A stretch of DNA of 64,000 nt from Bradyrhizobium sp. CSA207. Lineage in GTDB: Bacteria; Pseudomonadota; Alphaproteobacteria; Rhizobiales; Xanthobacteraceae. A program made the translations under genes and the position numbers. Positions 55,405 through 63,919 of this stretch are shown piece by piece (within the stretch, counting starts at the first letter, position 1; each line of letters starts with the position of its first letter). The notes under the pieces were generated by a model. It searched no databases and was not told the origin of the DNA. It worked only from the letters and a program-made list of their open reading frames with translations. The stretch lies in assembly GCF_029051685.1 (NCBI RefSeq), contig NZ_JAACFT010000013.1:153685-217684 (forward strand). The letters are read 5' to 3'.

Positions 55405-56352
55405 ATGTTGAAGACGATCTCGTTTGCCGGCGCCGCGATGGCGCTCGTCCTGAGCTCAGCACCGACCTCAGCCAAGGAGCTCAAGTCGATCGGCATTTCG
55501 CTGGGCTCGCTCGGCAATCCGTTCTTCGTCGCGCTGTCGAAGGGCGCGGAGTTCGAGGCCAGGAAGACCAACCCCAACGTCAAGATCACCACCGTCGGCT
55601 TCGAGTATGACCTCGGCAAGCAGGTCACGCAGATCGACAATTTCATTGCCGCCGGCGTCGACCTGATCCTGCTCAATCCCGGCGATCCCAAGGCGGTTGG
55701 CCCTGCGATCAAGAAGGCGCAAGCCGCCGGCATCGTCGTCGTGGCGGTCGACACCGCCGCCGAAGGCGCCGACGCCACGGTGACCACCAACAACGTCCAG
55801 GCCGGCGAGATCTCCTGCCAGTACATCGTCGACAAGCTGGGCGGCAAAGGCGATGTGATCATCGAGAACGGCCCGCAGGTCTCCGCGGTGATCGACCGCG
55901 TCGTCGGCTGCAAGAACGTGCTCGGCAAGAACCCCGGCATCAAGGTCTTGTCCAACGACCAGGACGGCAAGGGCTCGCGCGAAGGCGGCCTGACGGTGGC
56001 GCAGGGCTATCTGACCCGCTTTGCCAAGATCGACGCCGTCTTCGCCATCAACGATCCGCAGGCGATCGGCACCGATCTTGCGGCGCGCCAGCAGCAGCGC
56101 ACCGGCATCATCATCACCGCCGTCGACGGCGCGCCCGACATCGAAGCCGCCCTGAAGGACGCGCAGTCTGCGCAGATTCAGGCCTCCGCCTCGCAGGACC
56201 CGTTCTTCATGGCCCGCCGCGCCGTGCAGGTCGGCGTCGGCATCCTCAACGGCCAGAAGTCGGCATCCACCGTCGAACTGCTGCCGTCGAAACTCGTGAC
56301 GCGCGACAACGTCAAGGAGTACAAGGGTTGGACCTCGGACCGCTCGCAGTAG
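55405..56352 (+). CDS. sugar ABC transporter substrate-binding protein (RbsB-like)
   Basis: 315 aa with ribosome binding site AGGGAGG and Sec signal peptide (TISFAGAAMALVLSSAPTSA). The mature protein is a type-I periplasmic binding fold (IGISLGSLGNPFFVALSKGA, LILLNPGDPKAVGPAIKKA, AVDGAPDIEAALKDAQ), as in ribose-binding protein. It captures the sugar for the ABC importer. It is the last gene in this operon although the binding protein is often first. With xylulokinase this suggests uptake and phosphorylation of a pentose or polyol-derived ketose. Confidence 0.93.
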   Translation: MLKTISFAGAAMALVLSSAPTSAKELKSIGISLGSLGNPFFVALSKGAEFEARKTNPNVKITTVGFEYDLGKQVTQIDNFIAAGVDLILLNPGDPKAVGPAIKKAQAAGIVVVAVDTAAEGADATVTTNNVQAGEISCQYIVDKLGGKGDVIIENGPQVSAVIDRVVGCKNVLGKNPGIKVLSNDQDGKGSREGGLTVAQGYLTRFAKIDAVFAINDPQAIGTDLAARQQQRTGIIITAVDGAPDIEAALKDAQSAQIQASASQDPFFMARRAVQVGVGILNGQKSASTVELLPSKLVTRDNVKEYKGWTSDRSQ

Positions 56353-56711
56353 GAGCAGGGGACAGCCGGCGCCGCATGCGGCGCCGGCTGGCTTGCTGGG
56401 TGCAGCCTGCTCAGGTTCGGATCCTCCCCCCAAAAGTCCGCAGACTCTGTCGCGCCATAAGTCCGACGTCGGCCGTTCAATGCGAAGCGAACGTCGTCGC
56501 TCTTTTCCGCCATGACCGCATGTGACCCATTGCGGGCTAGAGCTGTCATGTGGCGAGCGACTGAACCGCTGCCCTATCTTTTGACCTTGCCGTTCACGAA
56601 TGAAATCAACTGCCTGATAGTCGTCTCGCCGCGCTAGGTATTAGCTAGACTCCGGTAACTCATAGAGCTCTAATATGTGTCTTGCTCCACATCACGATAG
56701 GAGGAACTCAC
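56353..56711. other. intergenic region after sugar operon
   Basis: About 360 bp. It begins with a perfect 28-bp palindrome (listed separately), then changes to lower-GC, repeat-poor DNA up to the cupin gene. The 56600-56700 part is A/T-rich and may hold the cupin promoter. Confidence 0.5.
56363..56390. terminator. perfect 28-bp palindrome after the sugar operon
   Basis: CAGCCGGCGCCGCA followed by its exact complement TGCGGCGCCGGCTG, 11 bp after the RbsB-like stop. It can form a stem of up to 14 bp with no clear T-tract; a likely transcript end or 3' stabiliser. Confidence 0.65.
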
Positions 56712-57167
56712 ATGAGAGAACTCTTGGTGATAGCAGGCTTGCTCGCATTCTCACTCCCGGCGACTGCACAAGACACGCCGACGCGAGTCACGCCGGAGGC
56801 ACTTGCGTGGGCGGAGAACCCGGCTTTTCCGAAGGGCGTCCAAATTGCAACTCTCGTCGGCGACCCGACGAAAGCAGGGGATGTGGTCGTCTTACGGATA
56901 AAGTTTCCTCCTAACTTTCAAATGCCACCGCACACTCATCCCTATTCCGAAGTTGTGACTATCATCAGCGGCAACATCGGGACTAGCCACGGCGACAAAT
57001 TTGAGAAAAAGGGCGAATTGTTAAAGCCGGGCTCGTTATGGGTCTATCCAGCAAAGCACTCTCACTTCGCTTGGACCGGAAATGAGGAGGGGATTCTCCA
57101 AGTTCAGTTCGTCGGTCCCGGAGGCATCGATTACATCAACCCAGCGGACGATCCGCGCAAGAAATAA
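56712..57167 (+). CDS. exported cupin-domain protein
   Basis: 151 aa from ATG 56712, with an almost ideal ribosome binding site (AGGAGG). Signal peptide ELLVIAGLLAFSLPATAQ. The mature protein is a single cupin barrel: PPHTHPYSEVVTIISGNIGTS (His, His, Glu) and WVYPAKHSHFAWTG (His) give the usual 3-His/1-Glu metal site. It acts in the periplasm; the substrate is unknown. Codon use is less G/C-biased at third positions than its neighbours, hinting at recent acquisition. Confidence 0.85.
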   Translation: MRELLVIAGLLAFSLPATAQDTPTRVTPEALAWAENPAFPKGVQIATLVGDPTKAGDVVVLRIKFPPNFQMPPHTHPYSEVVTIISGNIGTSHGDKFEKKGELLKPGSLWVYPAKHSHFAWTGNEEGILQVQFVGPGGIDYINPADDPRKK

Positions 57168-57682
57168 TCAGACCCAGCGTCTCTTGCGACTCGGCGCTTC
57201 TGACTAGAGGATGCGCACACAGCGGGATCACGTCCGTCAGTGGCCCCATGGCTGACCCGCTAGGGCGAACCAGGCATCTCCGGTCTTAAATGCAAAACGG
57301 ACATGGACTACTCGCAGTCTGGTCAGATTTATGAGTACACGCCCTAAGCCGAAGATCGTGCGCCTGCGTCGTCCCAAGCCTTGATACGGTTGTGTCTTGA
57401 TACGGTTGTCAAATGCGTCAGACGGAGCGGCGACGGCTCCTGCCGCCGTCACCGTGCAGCCGAACGGCCGCGTGTGCCAGGCGACTCGTCCCTGGGGTCT
57501 TGCCGTTCGTCCCACCCCGTCGCCATTGATCCCCGACACTTCACCTCCCGTCACGACGTGCTTTCCGGCGGCAGAACGTGTCGGGCAGACTTCCGGTGTC
57601 GGCGGGTCCGGACAAGTCGATCTCTCGGATTGGCACTCGGCTGATCGTTGCGGACCGCGCGCAGACCTTAAGGAGATGACGC
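57168..57682. other. intergenic region upstream of FAD oxidase gene
   Basis: About 515 bp without a credible gene. It contains a 16-bp-period tandem repeat at 57380-57409. The reading frames around 57400-57900 are shadows of the oxidase gene. Confidence 0.5.
57380..57409. repeat. tandem repeat CTTGATACGGTTGT (2 copies, 16-bp period)
   Basis: CTTGATACGGTTGT at 57380-57393 and 57396-57409, separated by GT. It lies about 275 bp upstream of the oxidase start. Confidence 0.8.
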
Positions 57683-59464
57683 ATGCACCGAAGACGTCTG
57701 CTACAGGGCGGGATTGCGACGATGATTGCACTTCAAACCGACCTCCAGCCGTGGTTCCCGCGCAGGGCCATTGCGAATGTGACGCCGGGTCGCGTCCGGC
57801 CGGGAATGCCTGGTTGGCCTGGCGATTCCGACTGGGCCACGCTGAACACGGCCACCGGAGGCCGGCTATCGAAGGTCGTGATGCCGAGGCTGGATGGGCC
57901 GGACGGTAAAGAGCTGCTCGCAAACCCCTTCGCGATCGGCGACCAAGCCGGCTTGACCCAAAGTTCCGGCTGGCTCGATGCGTGGCGATCAGCCCCCAGT
58001 GCCTACATGGTGGCGGCCGAGACCGCAGCCGACGTGGCCGCCGCCGTGCGCTTTGCTGCCGCCCACAATTTGCGTCTCGTCGTTAAGGGGCGCGGCCACA
58101 GCTATTTCGGAGCATCGTGCGCGCCGGATTCCCTCCTGCTCTGGACGCGCGGGATGGACAACATCACCGTCCACGACGCCTTTAGCCCGGCCGGATCGGG
58201 CGCTGCGGCCGTCCCCGCGGTCTCGGTCGGCGCCGGTGCCATGTGGCTGCACGTCTACCAGGCGGTGACTGGCGGCGCGGCACGTTATGTGCAGGGCGGC
58301 GGCTGCACCACCGTGGGCGTGGCAGGGCTCGTTCAAGGTGGCGGGTTCGGCAGCTTTTCCAAGAAATTCGGGACGGCAGCCACGAGCCTTCTCGAGGCCG
58401 AGATCGTGACGGCGGACGGCGCCGTCCGCACCGTCAATGCCGAGCGCGAACCCGACCTGTTCTGGGCCCTGAAGGGTGGAGGCGGCGGCACGTTCGGTGT
58501 CGTGACGCGCCTGACGCTTGCGACCCATCCGCTCCCCGACACGGTCGGCGCCGTGAGCCTCACCCTACGTGCCCATTCCGACGAGGCCTACCGTCGGCTG
58601 CTTGGGCGCTTCCTCGAGCTCTATGCGAGCGCGCTTTGCAATCCACATTGGGGTGAGCAGGTGCGCGCGCGTCCGGACAATCGCCTCCAGGTGGCGATGA
58701 CCTTTCAGGGCATCACCAAGGACGAGGCCCGGGCGGCTTTCAAGCCATTGCTCGACTTCGCCGACGCCAATCCTGCCGACTACGAGGGCCAAACCTCATT
58801 CGCCGTCGCGAGCGTGCCGGCGCGCTATTTCTGGAACGGCTGGCTTTATCGCCTGTTCGCGCGATCAGTTGTCAATTTCGATAGCCGGCGGCAAGCGTCA
58901 TGGACCGACTTCTGGTGGGCCGGCGACGGCGAGCAGGTCGGCGCCTTCTGGCAGGCCTACACCTCGGCATGGCTTCCGTTTTCGCTGCTCGGGCCGGAGA
59001 ACCGGCCGCGCCTCCTCGACGCCTGGTTTGCGGCAAGTCGGCAGTGGGCGGTCGCGTTCCACTTCAACAAGGGGCTCGCCGGCGCGCCGAGCGAAGCGAT
59101 CGCGGCGGCGAAGGACTCTCCTATGAACGCCGATGTGACCGATGCTTTTGCGCTCGCGATCATTGCGGCCGCCGGGCCTCCGGCCTTCGACGGCTTGCCG
59201 GCGCCGAACCTTCCCGGGGGCATCGATCACCGCGCGCACGTCAAGGAGGCCATGGCGCGTTTGCGCTCGGCCGCGCCCGAAACCGGCTGTTACGTCAACG
59301 AATGCGATTACTTCCAAACAGATTGGCAGAAAGCGTTCTGGGGCGACAATTACGCGCGGCTGCTCGCGATCAAGCGCCGCTACGACCCCGACGGGCTTTT
59401 CTTCGTCCATCATGGCGTCGGCAGCGAGGGTTGGAGCGACGATGGATTCACGCGGTTCGAGTAG
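57683..59464 (+). CDS. BBE-like FAD-linked oxidase with Tat signal, bicovalent flavin predicted
   Basis: 593 aa from ATG 57683 with an ideal ribosome binding site (TTAAGGAGATGACGC). The N-terminus HRRRLLQGGIATMIAL resembles a Tat signal, so the enzyme is probably exported folded. The FAD-binding PCMH domain has KGRGHSYFGASC (His attachment) and YVQGGGCTTVGVAGLVQGGG (Cys attachment), which together indicate 8-alpha-histidyl, 6-S-cysteinyl FAD. The C-terminal berberine-bridge domain ends CYVNECDYFQTDWQKAFWG and YDPDGLFFVHHGVGSEGW. Such oxidases act on sugars, oligosaccharides or alcohols and reduce O2. Confidence 0.9.
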   Translation: MHRRRLLQGGIATMIALQTDLQPWFPRRAIANVTPGRVRPGMPGWPGDSDWATLNTATGGRLSKVVMPRLDGPDGKELLANPFAIGDQAGLTQSSGWLDAWRSAPSAYMVAAETAADVAAAVRFAAAHNLRLVVKGRGHSYFGASCAPDSLLLWTRGMDNITVHDAFSPAGSGAAAVPAVSVGAGAMWLHVYQAVTGGAARYVQGGGCTTVGVAGLVQGGGFGSFSKKFGTAATSLLEAEIVTADGAVRTVNAEREPDLFWALKGGGGGTFGVVTRLTLATHPLPDTVGAVSLTLRAHSDEAYRRLLGRFLELYASALCNPHWGEQVRARPDNRLQVAMTFQGITKDEARAAFKPLLDFADANPADYEGQTSFAVASVPARYFWNGWLYRLFARSVVNFDSRRQASWTDFWWAGDGEQVGAFWQAYTSAWLPFSLLGPENRPRLLDAWFAASRQWAVAFHFNKGLAGAPSEAIAAAKDSPMNADVTDAFALAIIAAAGPPAFDGLPAPNLPGGIDHRAHVKEAMARLRSAAPETGCYVNECDYFQTDWQKAFWGDNYARLLAIKRRYDPDGLFFVHHGVGSEGWSDDGFTRFE

Positions 59465-59473
59465 GAATTACAG

Positions 59474-59554
59474 AATTACAGTGACAGTGCACTTATTGAC
59501 TTTTCGCTCCCTGGCCGCGGTGCCGCTTGGATTGAATGCACTGTCACCGTAATT
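59474..59554. repeat. palindromic repeat (AATTAC.GTGACAGTGCA type)
   Basis: AATTACAGTGACAGTGCA at the left is matched by TGCACTGTCACCGTAATT at the right, one mismatch, with a 45-bp core. It lies in the convergent space between the oxidase and Crp/Fnr genes. The ends look like the hairpin of a REP-type element moved by a RAYT transposase; that link is from memory and is not shown here. Confidence 0.8.
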
Positions 59555-59624
59555 CGGAGTGATTTCAGCACCGTCGTGGTTGCTTAACTGGGCCGTGCCG
59601 AAACGACTAGCATCGCCCGTTTCG

Positions 59625-60368
59625 TTACTGCGTCGGCAGAACCAAAGCACGAGGTGGGGCTACATTCCTAGAGAAGATCTCCTCGACTTCGGAACGCATG
59701 GTCTCGCGGCATTCGCACGCCACCGCTGCGAGCCGCGATGGGTCGATCTCGATTTCACATCGCCGTTCAGATTTGATCGCTCCGGAAGCGCGCAGATTGC
59801 GCATCAGGAGCGTCACCGTCGTTCGTCGCACTCCCAGTATTTGCGAAAGCGCCTCCTGGGTGAGCGGGAGGACGTCGTGGTCGACGCGGTCGCGAAGATG
59901 GAGCAGCCAGCGTGCCATGCGGGCTTGGACCGGATGCAGCGCATTGCAGGCCCCGCCGACTTGAAACTGAATCACCATGGCCTTGAAGTGAATCTGGATT
60001 GCATGGCGGATCGCGGGGCTCTGGTTGAAAGCGGCGTGGAATCGCGATGCGGGAATCCGCGAGGCGGTGCCCGCGGCACGAACGATGGCGGTAACGGCCG
60101 CAGGGGACGGCCCCAGCACGGAAAGAGTGCCTACGGCTCCCTCGCGCCCTATTGCGGCGCTGGCGACCGTCTGCCCGTTCGCCATGTCGATCATGACCGA
60201 AATGGCGCCACTGTGAGGAAAGAGGACGTGCTCGGTCTGGTCACCCGCCCGCGAGACGACCGCGTCCCGATCGAGCGCGACGATCTCGAGCTCGGGTGCC
60301 AGCAGATCGAGGTCTGCCGGCGGTAGTGCCGCCAGAAGTCGGTTACCAATTCCGCTGGGAAGCGTCAC
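59625..60368 (-). CDS. Crp/Fnr-family transcriptional regulator
   Basis: 247 aa from GTG 60368. The N-terminal cyclic-nucleotide-binding-like domain (about 20-140) lacks a complete cAMP phosphate-binding pattern and has no Fnr Cys cluster. The C-terminal wHTH reads LPLTQEALSQILGVRRTTVTLLMRNLRASGAIKSERR (about 165-202). It may sense another small ligand or redox state. Convergent with the FAD oxidase. Confidence 0.9.
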   Translation of the reverse strand: MTLPSGIGNRLLAALPPADLDLLAPELEIVALDRDAVVSRAGDQTEHVLFPHSGAISVMIDMANGQTVASAAIGREGAVGTLSVLGPSPAAVTAIVRAAGTASRIPASRFHAAFNQSPAIRHAIQIHFKAMVIQFQVGGACNALHPVQARMARWLLHLRDRVDHDVLPLTQEALSQILGVRRTTVTLLMRNLRASGAIKSERRCEIEIDPSRLAAVACECRETMRSEVEEIFSRNVAPPRALVLPTQ

Positions 60369-60990
60369 TGTAGCCCCCCGCGAAACATCCGCCGCATCGC
60401 ATTTCGAGCGGCATAGGGCGGCAGCTTCAAACTTTGTTTAAATCCACCTACGCTTCGCGCTTCGAAATCCAATTCAGCTGCGGAAGCTCTCAATCTCAAA
60501 AATAAAGCTCCAAACACACGCGACCGCGAGGCGAGTTTTTATCTTGCAGGATCATTGACGACTAAATCCAAGCGCCACGAGACACAATTGCAAAATGCGT
60601 ATGGGTAACACCGTAGGGAGTTCCAATTTCCGGCTTGCGGCAAACGCTGCGGCGATCTTCGAACAATGATGCGCGATTAATGCCGCGGATCACGATCGGT
60701 GCGTTCCACGCGATGATGCGCGCACTCTACGCGAAGCGGGCGTCTAGGAATTCGTCCCACCGGGACTCGATGCCCGGCATTTCCGCGCATGCAGACGAGG
60801 TAGTCATTTGGTCCGTAAGTGGCCCCAAGGCGAAGATCTCTTGAACCGGCGTAATGTCGGCTGTCGGTAGCAAACCGGAAGGAAGTTCAGCCTGGCATCT
60901 ACCGCTCCTTCTGACCCCTTCCGGACATTCAGGAGCCCTGATGAGGATCTCTCTCGATCGTGCGGGCACACGTTTCGCCCATCCGGACAT
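60369..60990. other. intergenic region, lower-GC
   Basis: About 620 bp with no credible gene. The sequence is lower in GC than the surroundings in places (60420-60610). A short segment near 60822 (GTGGCCCCAAGGCGAAGATC) resembles CTGGCCCCAAGGCGAAGATC near 63069, hinting at remnants of a common degraded repeat. Confidence 0.5.
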
Positions 60991-61446
60991 CTATCCGTAA
61001 TAGCGCGCTCCTGCGGAAACGACCGAGGCGACTAGGCCAAGAGCCAGGATCGTCGCCATGAGGATTCGGACTTGCCTGATGCTTCCTTCCGTGGCCATCA
61101 AACCATTACTCGACAGCGCACGGCGAAAGCGTTGCCACGGTGCGAAATAGAGGTAGCCGTAGAGCGCAATTGCAGGGATCCCGATCACCATATTCGCGCG
61201 ATGAATGCTCGGAATGTTAGCGAATCCGCCGAACTCCAGGAACACCATGGTGATGCCAGTGGTGAGGATCAACACAAGACTAATCCAACCCCAGACAAGG
61301 AAGCGTGACAGAACGCGATGCCACAATGACAGCGCGGTCGCCGGGTCCAGCGGACGGACACTTGGCTGCAGCACGACACACAACAAGAAAAGGCCACCAA
61401 GCCAGATAATGGCCGCCAGAATGTGGATCGCCAACGCTGCGGCCAT
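60991..61446 (-). CDS. CopD/DUF2269-like integral membrane protein
   Basis: 151 aa with ribosome binding site AAGGAG. Four membrane segments are visible (LAIHILAAIIWLGGLFLLCVVL at the start). The His in IHILAAIIW, Gly-rich helices and RANMVIGIP segment are as in the CopD/DUF2269 families, which often bind heme or copper. Likely cotranscribed with the membrane protein 61517-62236, 70 bp upstream on the same strand. Confidence 0.8.
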   Translation of the reverse strand: MAAALAIHILAAIIWLGGLFLLCVVLQPSVRPLDPATALSLWHRVLSRFLVWGWISLVLILTTGITMVFLEFGGFANIPSIHRANMVIGIPAIALYGYLYFAPWQRFRRALSSNGLMATEGSIRQVRILMATILALGLVASVVSAGARYYG

Positions 61447-61516
61447 GCTTTCTCCTTCGCCACCGCCACCGATGTGGGTCGCGCGGACGCCAACCGACGA
61501 TTATCGGTCCTTGGCC

Positions 61517-62236
61517 TTACCTCAGTGCGCCCATAGCTGTGGCTTGAGCCGCGCCCGGCAACGATTTGAGCTTCACTGCAATCGCAAAGTGAATGAAGAG
61601 ATAGATCGGAACGAGCATCGACGGCACGAAGGCCCATGGCAACGTAGACATTGCCAGCGTGCCTGGCCCCTCAGTGAAAACGCGGAACGGTGTACCTGGC
61701 GCCGAGAGCAGGCCGAGCACGATCGCCACGACCAGATCGAGGGTGCCGAACGCGTTCCAAAGAACAATCCATGGCTTAGGAATCTGGAAGCCTAACGCAA
61801 GCATCGCCGCAAGCGGAAGCGCCAAAGCACCCGTGATCATGTCCCCTATACCAGCGGACGGCGCAAATGGCGCCGACAATCGTCCATCCCAATAAAGTAG
61901 TAGGAAGAAAAGGCCACCCAGGCGCCCGGCATGCACCGCCACGAGGGCCGGTAGGGACACCGACAAAAGCGCGCTACGGACTTGCGAAAAATACCAGCTT
62001 CCAAACAGCAGCACGAGCAATCCCGTGAACGGCAATAACGTTGCTGGAAGCGGGCCGAGTGCACCTGGTGCCAAACTGCCGAAGGCAGCGGCGGCGGAAA
62101 TGAGTGCGAGCCACGCGGCGGCGGCCGCAAAGATGACGAGCCTAGTCATGGCTCGAGCCGGCGATAAGCCGATCAGCACCCCCACTACTGTCGCGTACAG
62201 TGCTGTAGCAAAAATTGTGGCGATAAGGTCGAGCAT
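61517..62236 (-). CDS. integral membrane protein, function unknown
   Basis: 239 aa from ATG 62236, chosen because AGGAG lies six bases upstream; an ATG two codons earlier touches the ribosome binding site. About seven hydrophobic segments. No characteristic motif. The gene is divergent from the TetR regulator at 62446, so it is a likely repression target together with the CopD-like gene. Confidence 0.75.
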   Translation of the reverse strand: MLDLIATIFATALYATVVGVLIGLSPARAMTRLVIFAAAAAWLALISAAAAFGSLAPGALGPLPATLLPFTGLLVLLFGSWYFSQVRSALLSVSLPALVAVHAGRLGGLFFLLLYWDGRLSAPFAPSAGIGDMITGALALPLAAMLALGFQIPKPWIVLWNAFGTLDLVVAIVLGLLSAPGTPFRVFTEGPGTLAMSTLPWAFVPSMLVPIYLFIHFAIAVKLKSLPGAAQATAMGALR

Positions 62237-62353
62237 AGCCATCTCCTATGCAACTGCGCCCGCTAATGGCGGAACCTCGATGGCTCTCGATCGCCATGTT
62301 CGCGCGGCACCCGCCTTCCTATCGGTGCGCCAGAGAACTTGACATAAGATAGG

Positions 62354-62418
62354 GAACAGGATGTTCGGGACCAAAGGACAATAAGGGCTGAGATGTTCAC
62401 TACCGGACGATTGGTCCC
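62354..62418. promoter_or_regulatory. candidate operators of the divergent TetR
   Basis: Two dyads lie between the membrane gene and tetR: GAAC-N5-GTTC at 62354-62366, and GGGACCAA (62367-62374) facing TTGGTCCC (62411-62418). Both are perfect short inverted repeats, the second with a long spacer. Either could bind the TetR product. Confidence 0.45.
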
Positions 62419-62445
62419 ATTTGTTCGGAAATAGCGGGAGGACCG

Positions 62446-63042
62446 ATGAAAAAAGCGATAGATCGCCGTGCGGCCCGTACACGGCGGGCGCTTCATGATG
62501 CGATGATTTCGCTGATCCTGCGCAAAGGCTACGAAGCCACGACAATCCAGGACATTATTGACGAGGCGGATGTCGGCCGCTCGACCTTCTATGCCCACTA
62601 TACGGGCAAGGAGGACCTCCTGCGTGGCGGCTTTGAAAGACTTCGCACCGACTTGACGGAGGCGCGAGACAGTTACTCTCCTCGTCGGAGGGCGCGGCGG
62701 AGCGAGCCTCTAGTATTCAGCCTTGCGATGTTTCAGCACGCGGACGGCTATAAAGATGTCTACCGCGCTCTCGTGGGGCGACGTGGCGGCGCCGTCGCGG
62801 TGAGCGAGATCCGCCGTGTGTTGTCCGAATTCGTGAGACAAGAACTGTCGACCGTGGAGCGGAATGGTGCAATCCCGCGGGAACTTGCACTACAATTCAT
62901 CGTGAGCGCATTTCTTACCGTGCTGACGTGGTGGCTCGAGCGGAAGCCCGAGCTGGCGCCGACTGCGGTCGACGAGATGTTCCGACGGCTGGTGATCAAA
63001 GGAATCGGATCGTCAACCGGTCTCAGGGTTCGCAGCACATGA
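62446..63042 (+). CDS. TetR-family transcriptional regulator
   Basis: 198 aa with ribosome binding site GGGAGGA. N-terminal HTH: RRALHDAMISLILRKGYEATTIQDIIDEADVGRSTFYAHYTGKEDLL. The C-terminal ligand domain is of the TetR_C type seen with the DhaS/RutR-like groups (VLTWWLERKPELAPTAVDEMFRRLV). Divergent from two membrane protein genes, which it probably represses. Confidence 0.92.
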   Translation: MKKAIDRRAARTRRALHDAMISLILRKGYEATTIQDIIDEADVGRSTFYAHYTGKEDLLRGGFERLRTDLTEARDSYSPRRRARRSEPLVFSLAMFQHADGYKDVYRALVGRRGGAVAVSEIRRVLSEFVRQELSTVERNGAIPRELALQFIVSAFLTVLTWWLERKPELAPTAVDEMFRRLVIKGIGSSTGLRVRST

Positions 63043-63314
63043 GCCATGCGTGCGGTCAAACGATCGCTCCTGGCCCCAAGGCGAAGATCGCCATCGCGTC
63101 CGGAACGTCGGCAGTCGGGGCCAGAGCGGACATCGAGAAGACGCGGGCAAATCGACGCGAATGACCCAAAGCAGACCGCCGCCTCCGACGAACGGAACCG
63201 CCCGTTAATGCCTCGCTAACCGGAAACGATAACTCCGTCGCCGAAGACCGCTTCGTCGCTCGCGAGTGTCGGGTCATCAATCCTTTGCTATCTTTGAGCG
63301 AACATAGCCGGTCC

Positions 63315-63614
63315 ATGCGTGAAGCAGCTTTCCTCTTTGCAGTTAGCGTTTTCAGTCCGCCCGGCATAGTCGGATTTATATTGGCAATGGCACTGAGCTC
63401 ACTGCTGTCTTCAAGACGATGGCTCGATGGAAGCCTAGCCTTACTGTTGAATTTGCCAGCCATCTCATACTGGCTAAGTTGGAGTGTCCATACCGGCGCC
63501 ACTATGACCAGCTCTGAGATCGGTTCGACATTGCTTCTATATATCGGAATTGGCGGCTTGGGTGTTGGCTGGATAACAGGTGTCCTAATCCGCAGATTGA
63601 TTGTACGCAGGTAG
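63315..63614 (+). CDS. small membrane protein, unknown function
   Basis: 99 aa from ATG 63315 (an in-frame start at 63285 is also possible). Three hydrophobic segments (AAFLFAVSVFSPPGIVGFIL, SLALLLNLPAISYWLSW, LLYIGIGGLGVGWITGVLIR) end in a basic tail. Codon bias is weak and no ribosome binding site is clear, so this is a modest-confidence call. Confidence 0.45.
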   Translation: MREAAFLFAVSVFSPPGIVGFILAMALSSLLSSRRWLDGSLALLLNLPAISYWLSWSVHTGATMTSSEIGSTLLLYIGIGGLGVGWITGVLIRRLIVRR

Positions 63615-63919
63615 TTCGCTTGGCGCGCTGAAAGCTCTGCGCATGGCCCGAAGGCGACTTGAGAGCCCGCTCGTTCGATGGCTGCAAGTGGCCCATACCG
63701 ACGAAACCCAGCGTTCGTCCGCGAGTCGGCTGCCGAGGGTAAACCGGACCTGACCGAGCATCGGTAAGATCGACGCGCTTGACCCTTAGCTGACCTTCAG
63801 CAGGTCTGCCTGCGGCCAGTGTGGCTCCGCCGCTGGAGCGGCCGCTGATGACTTGCGCAGAGGTTCATAGAGCAACGCTGTCTGCCAGAGTCGAACGTCG
63901 CATGACGTAACCTCATTCC
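63615..63919. other. intergenic region before right-edge gene
   Basis: About 305 bp with no credible gene or palindrome. Confidence 0.4.
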
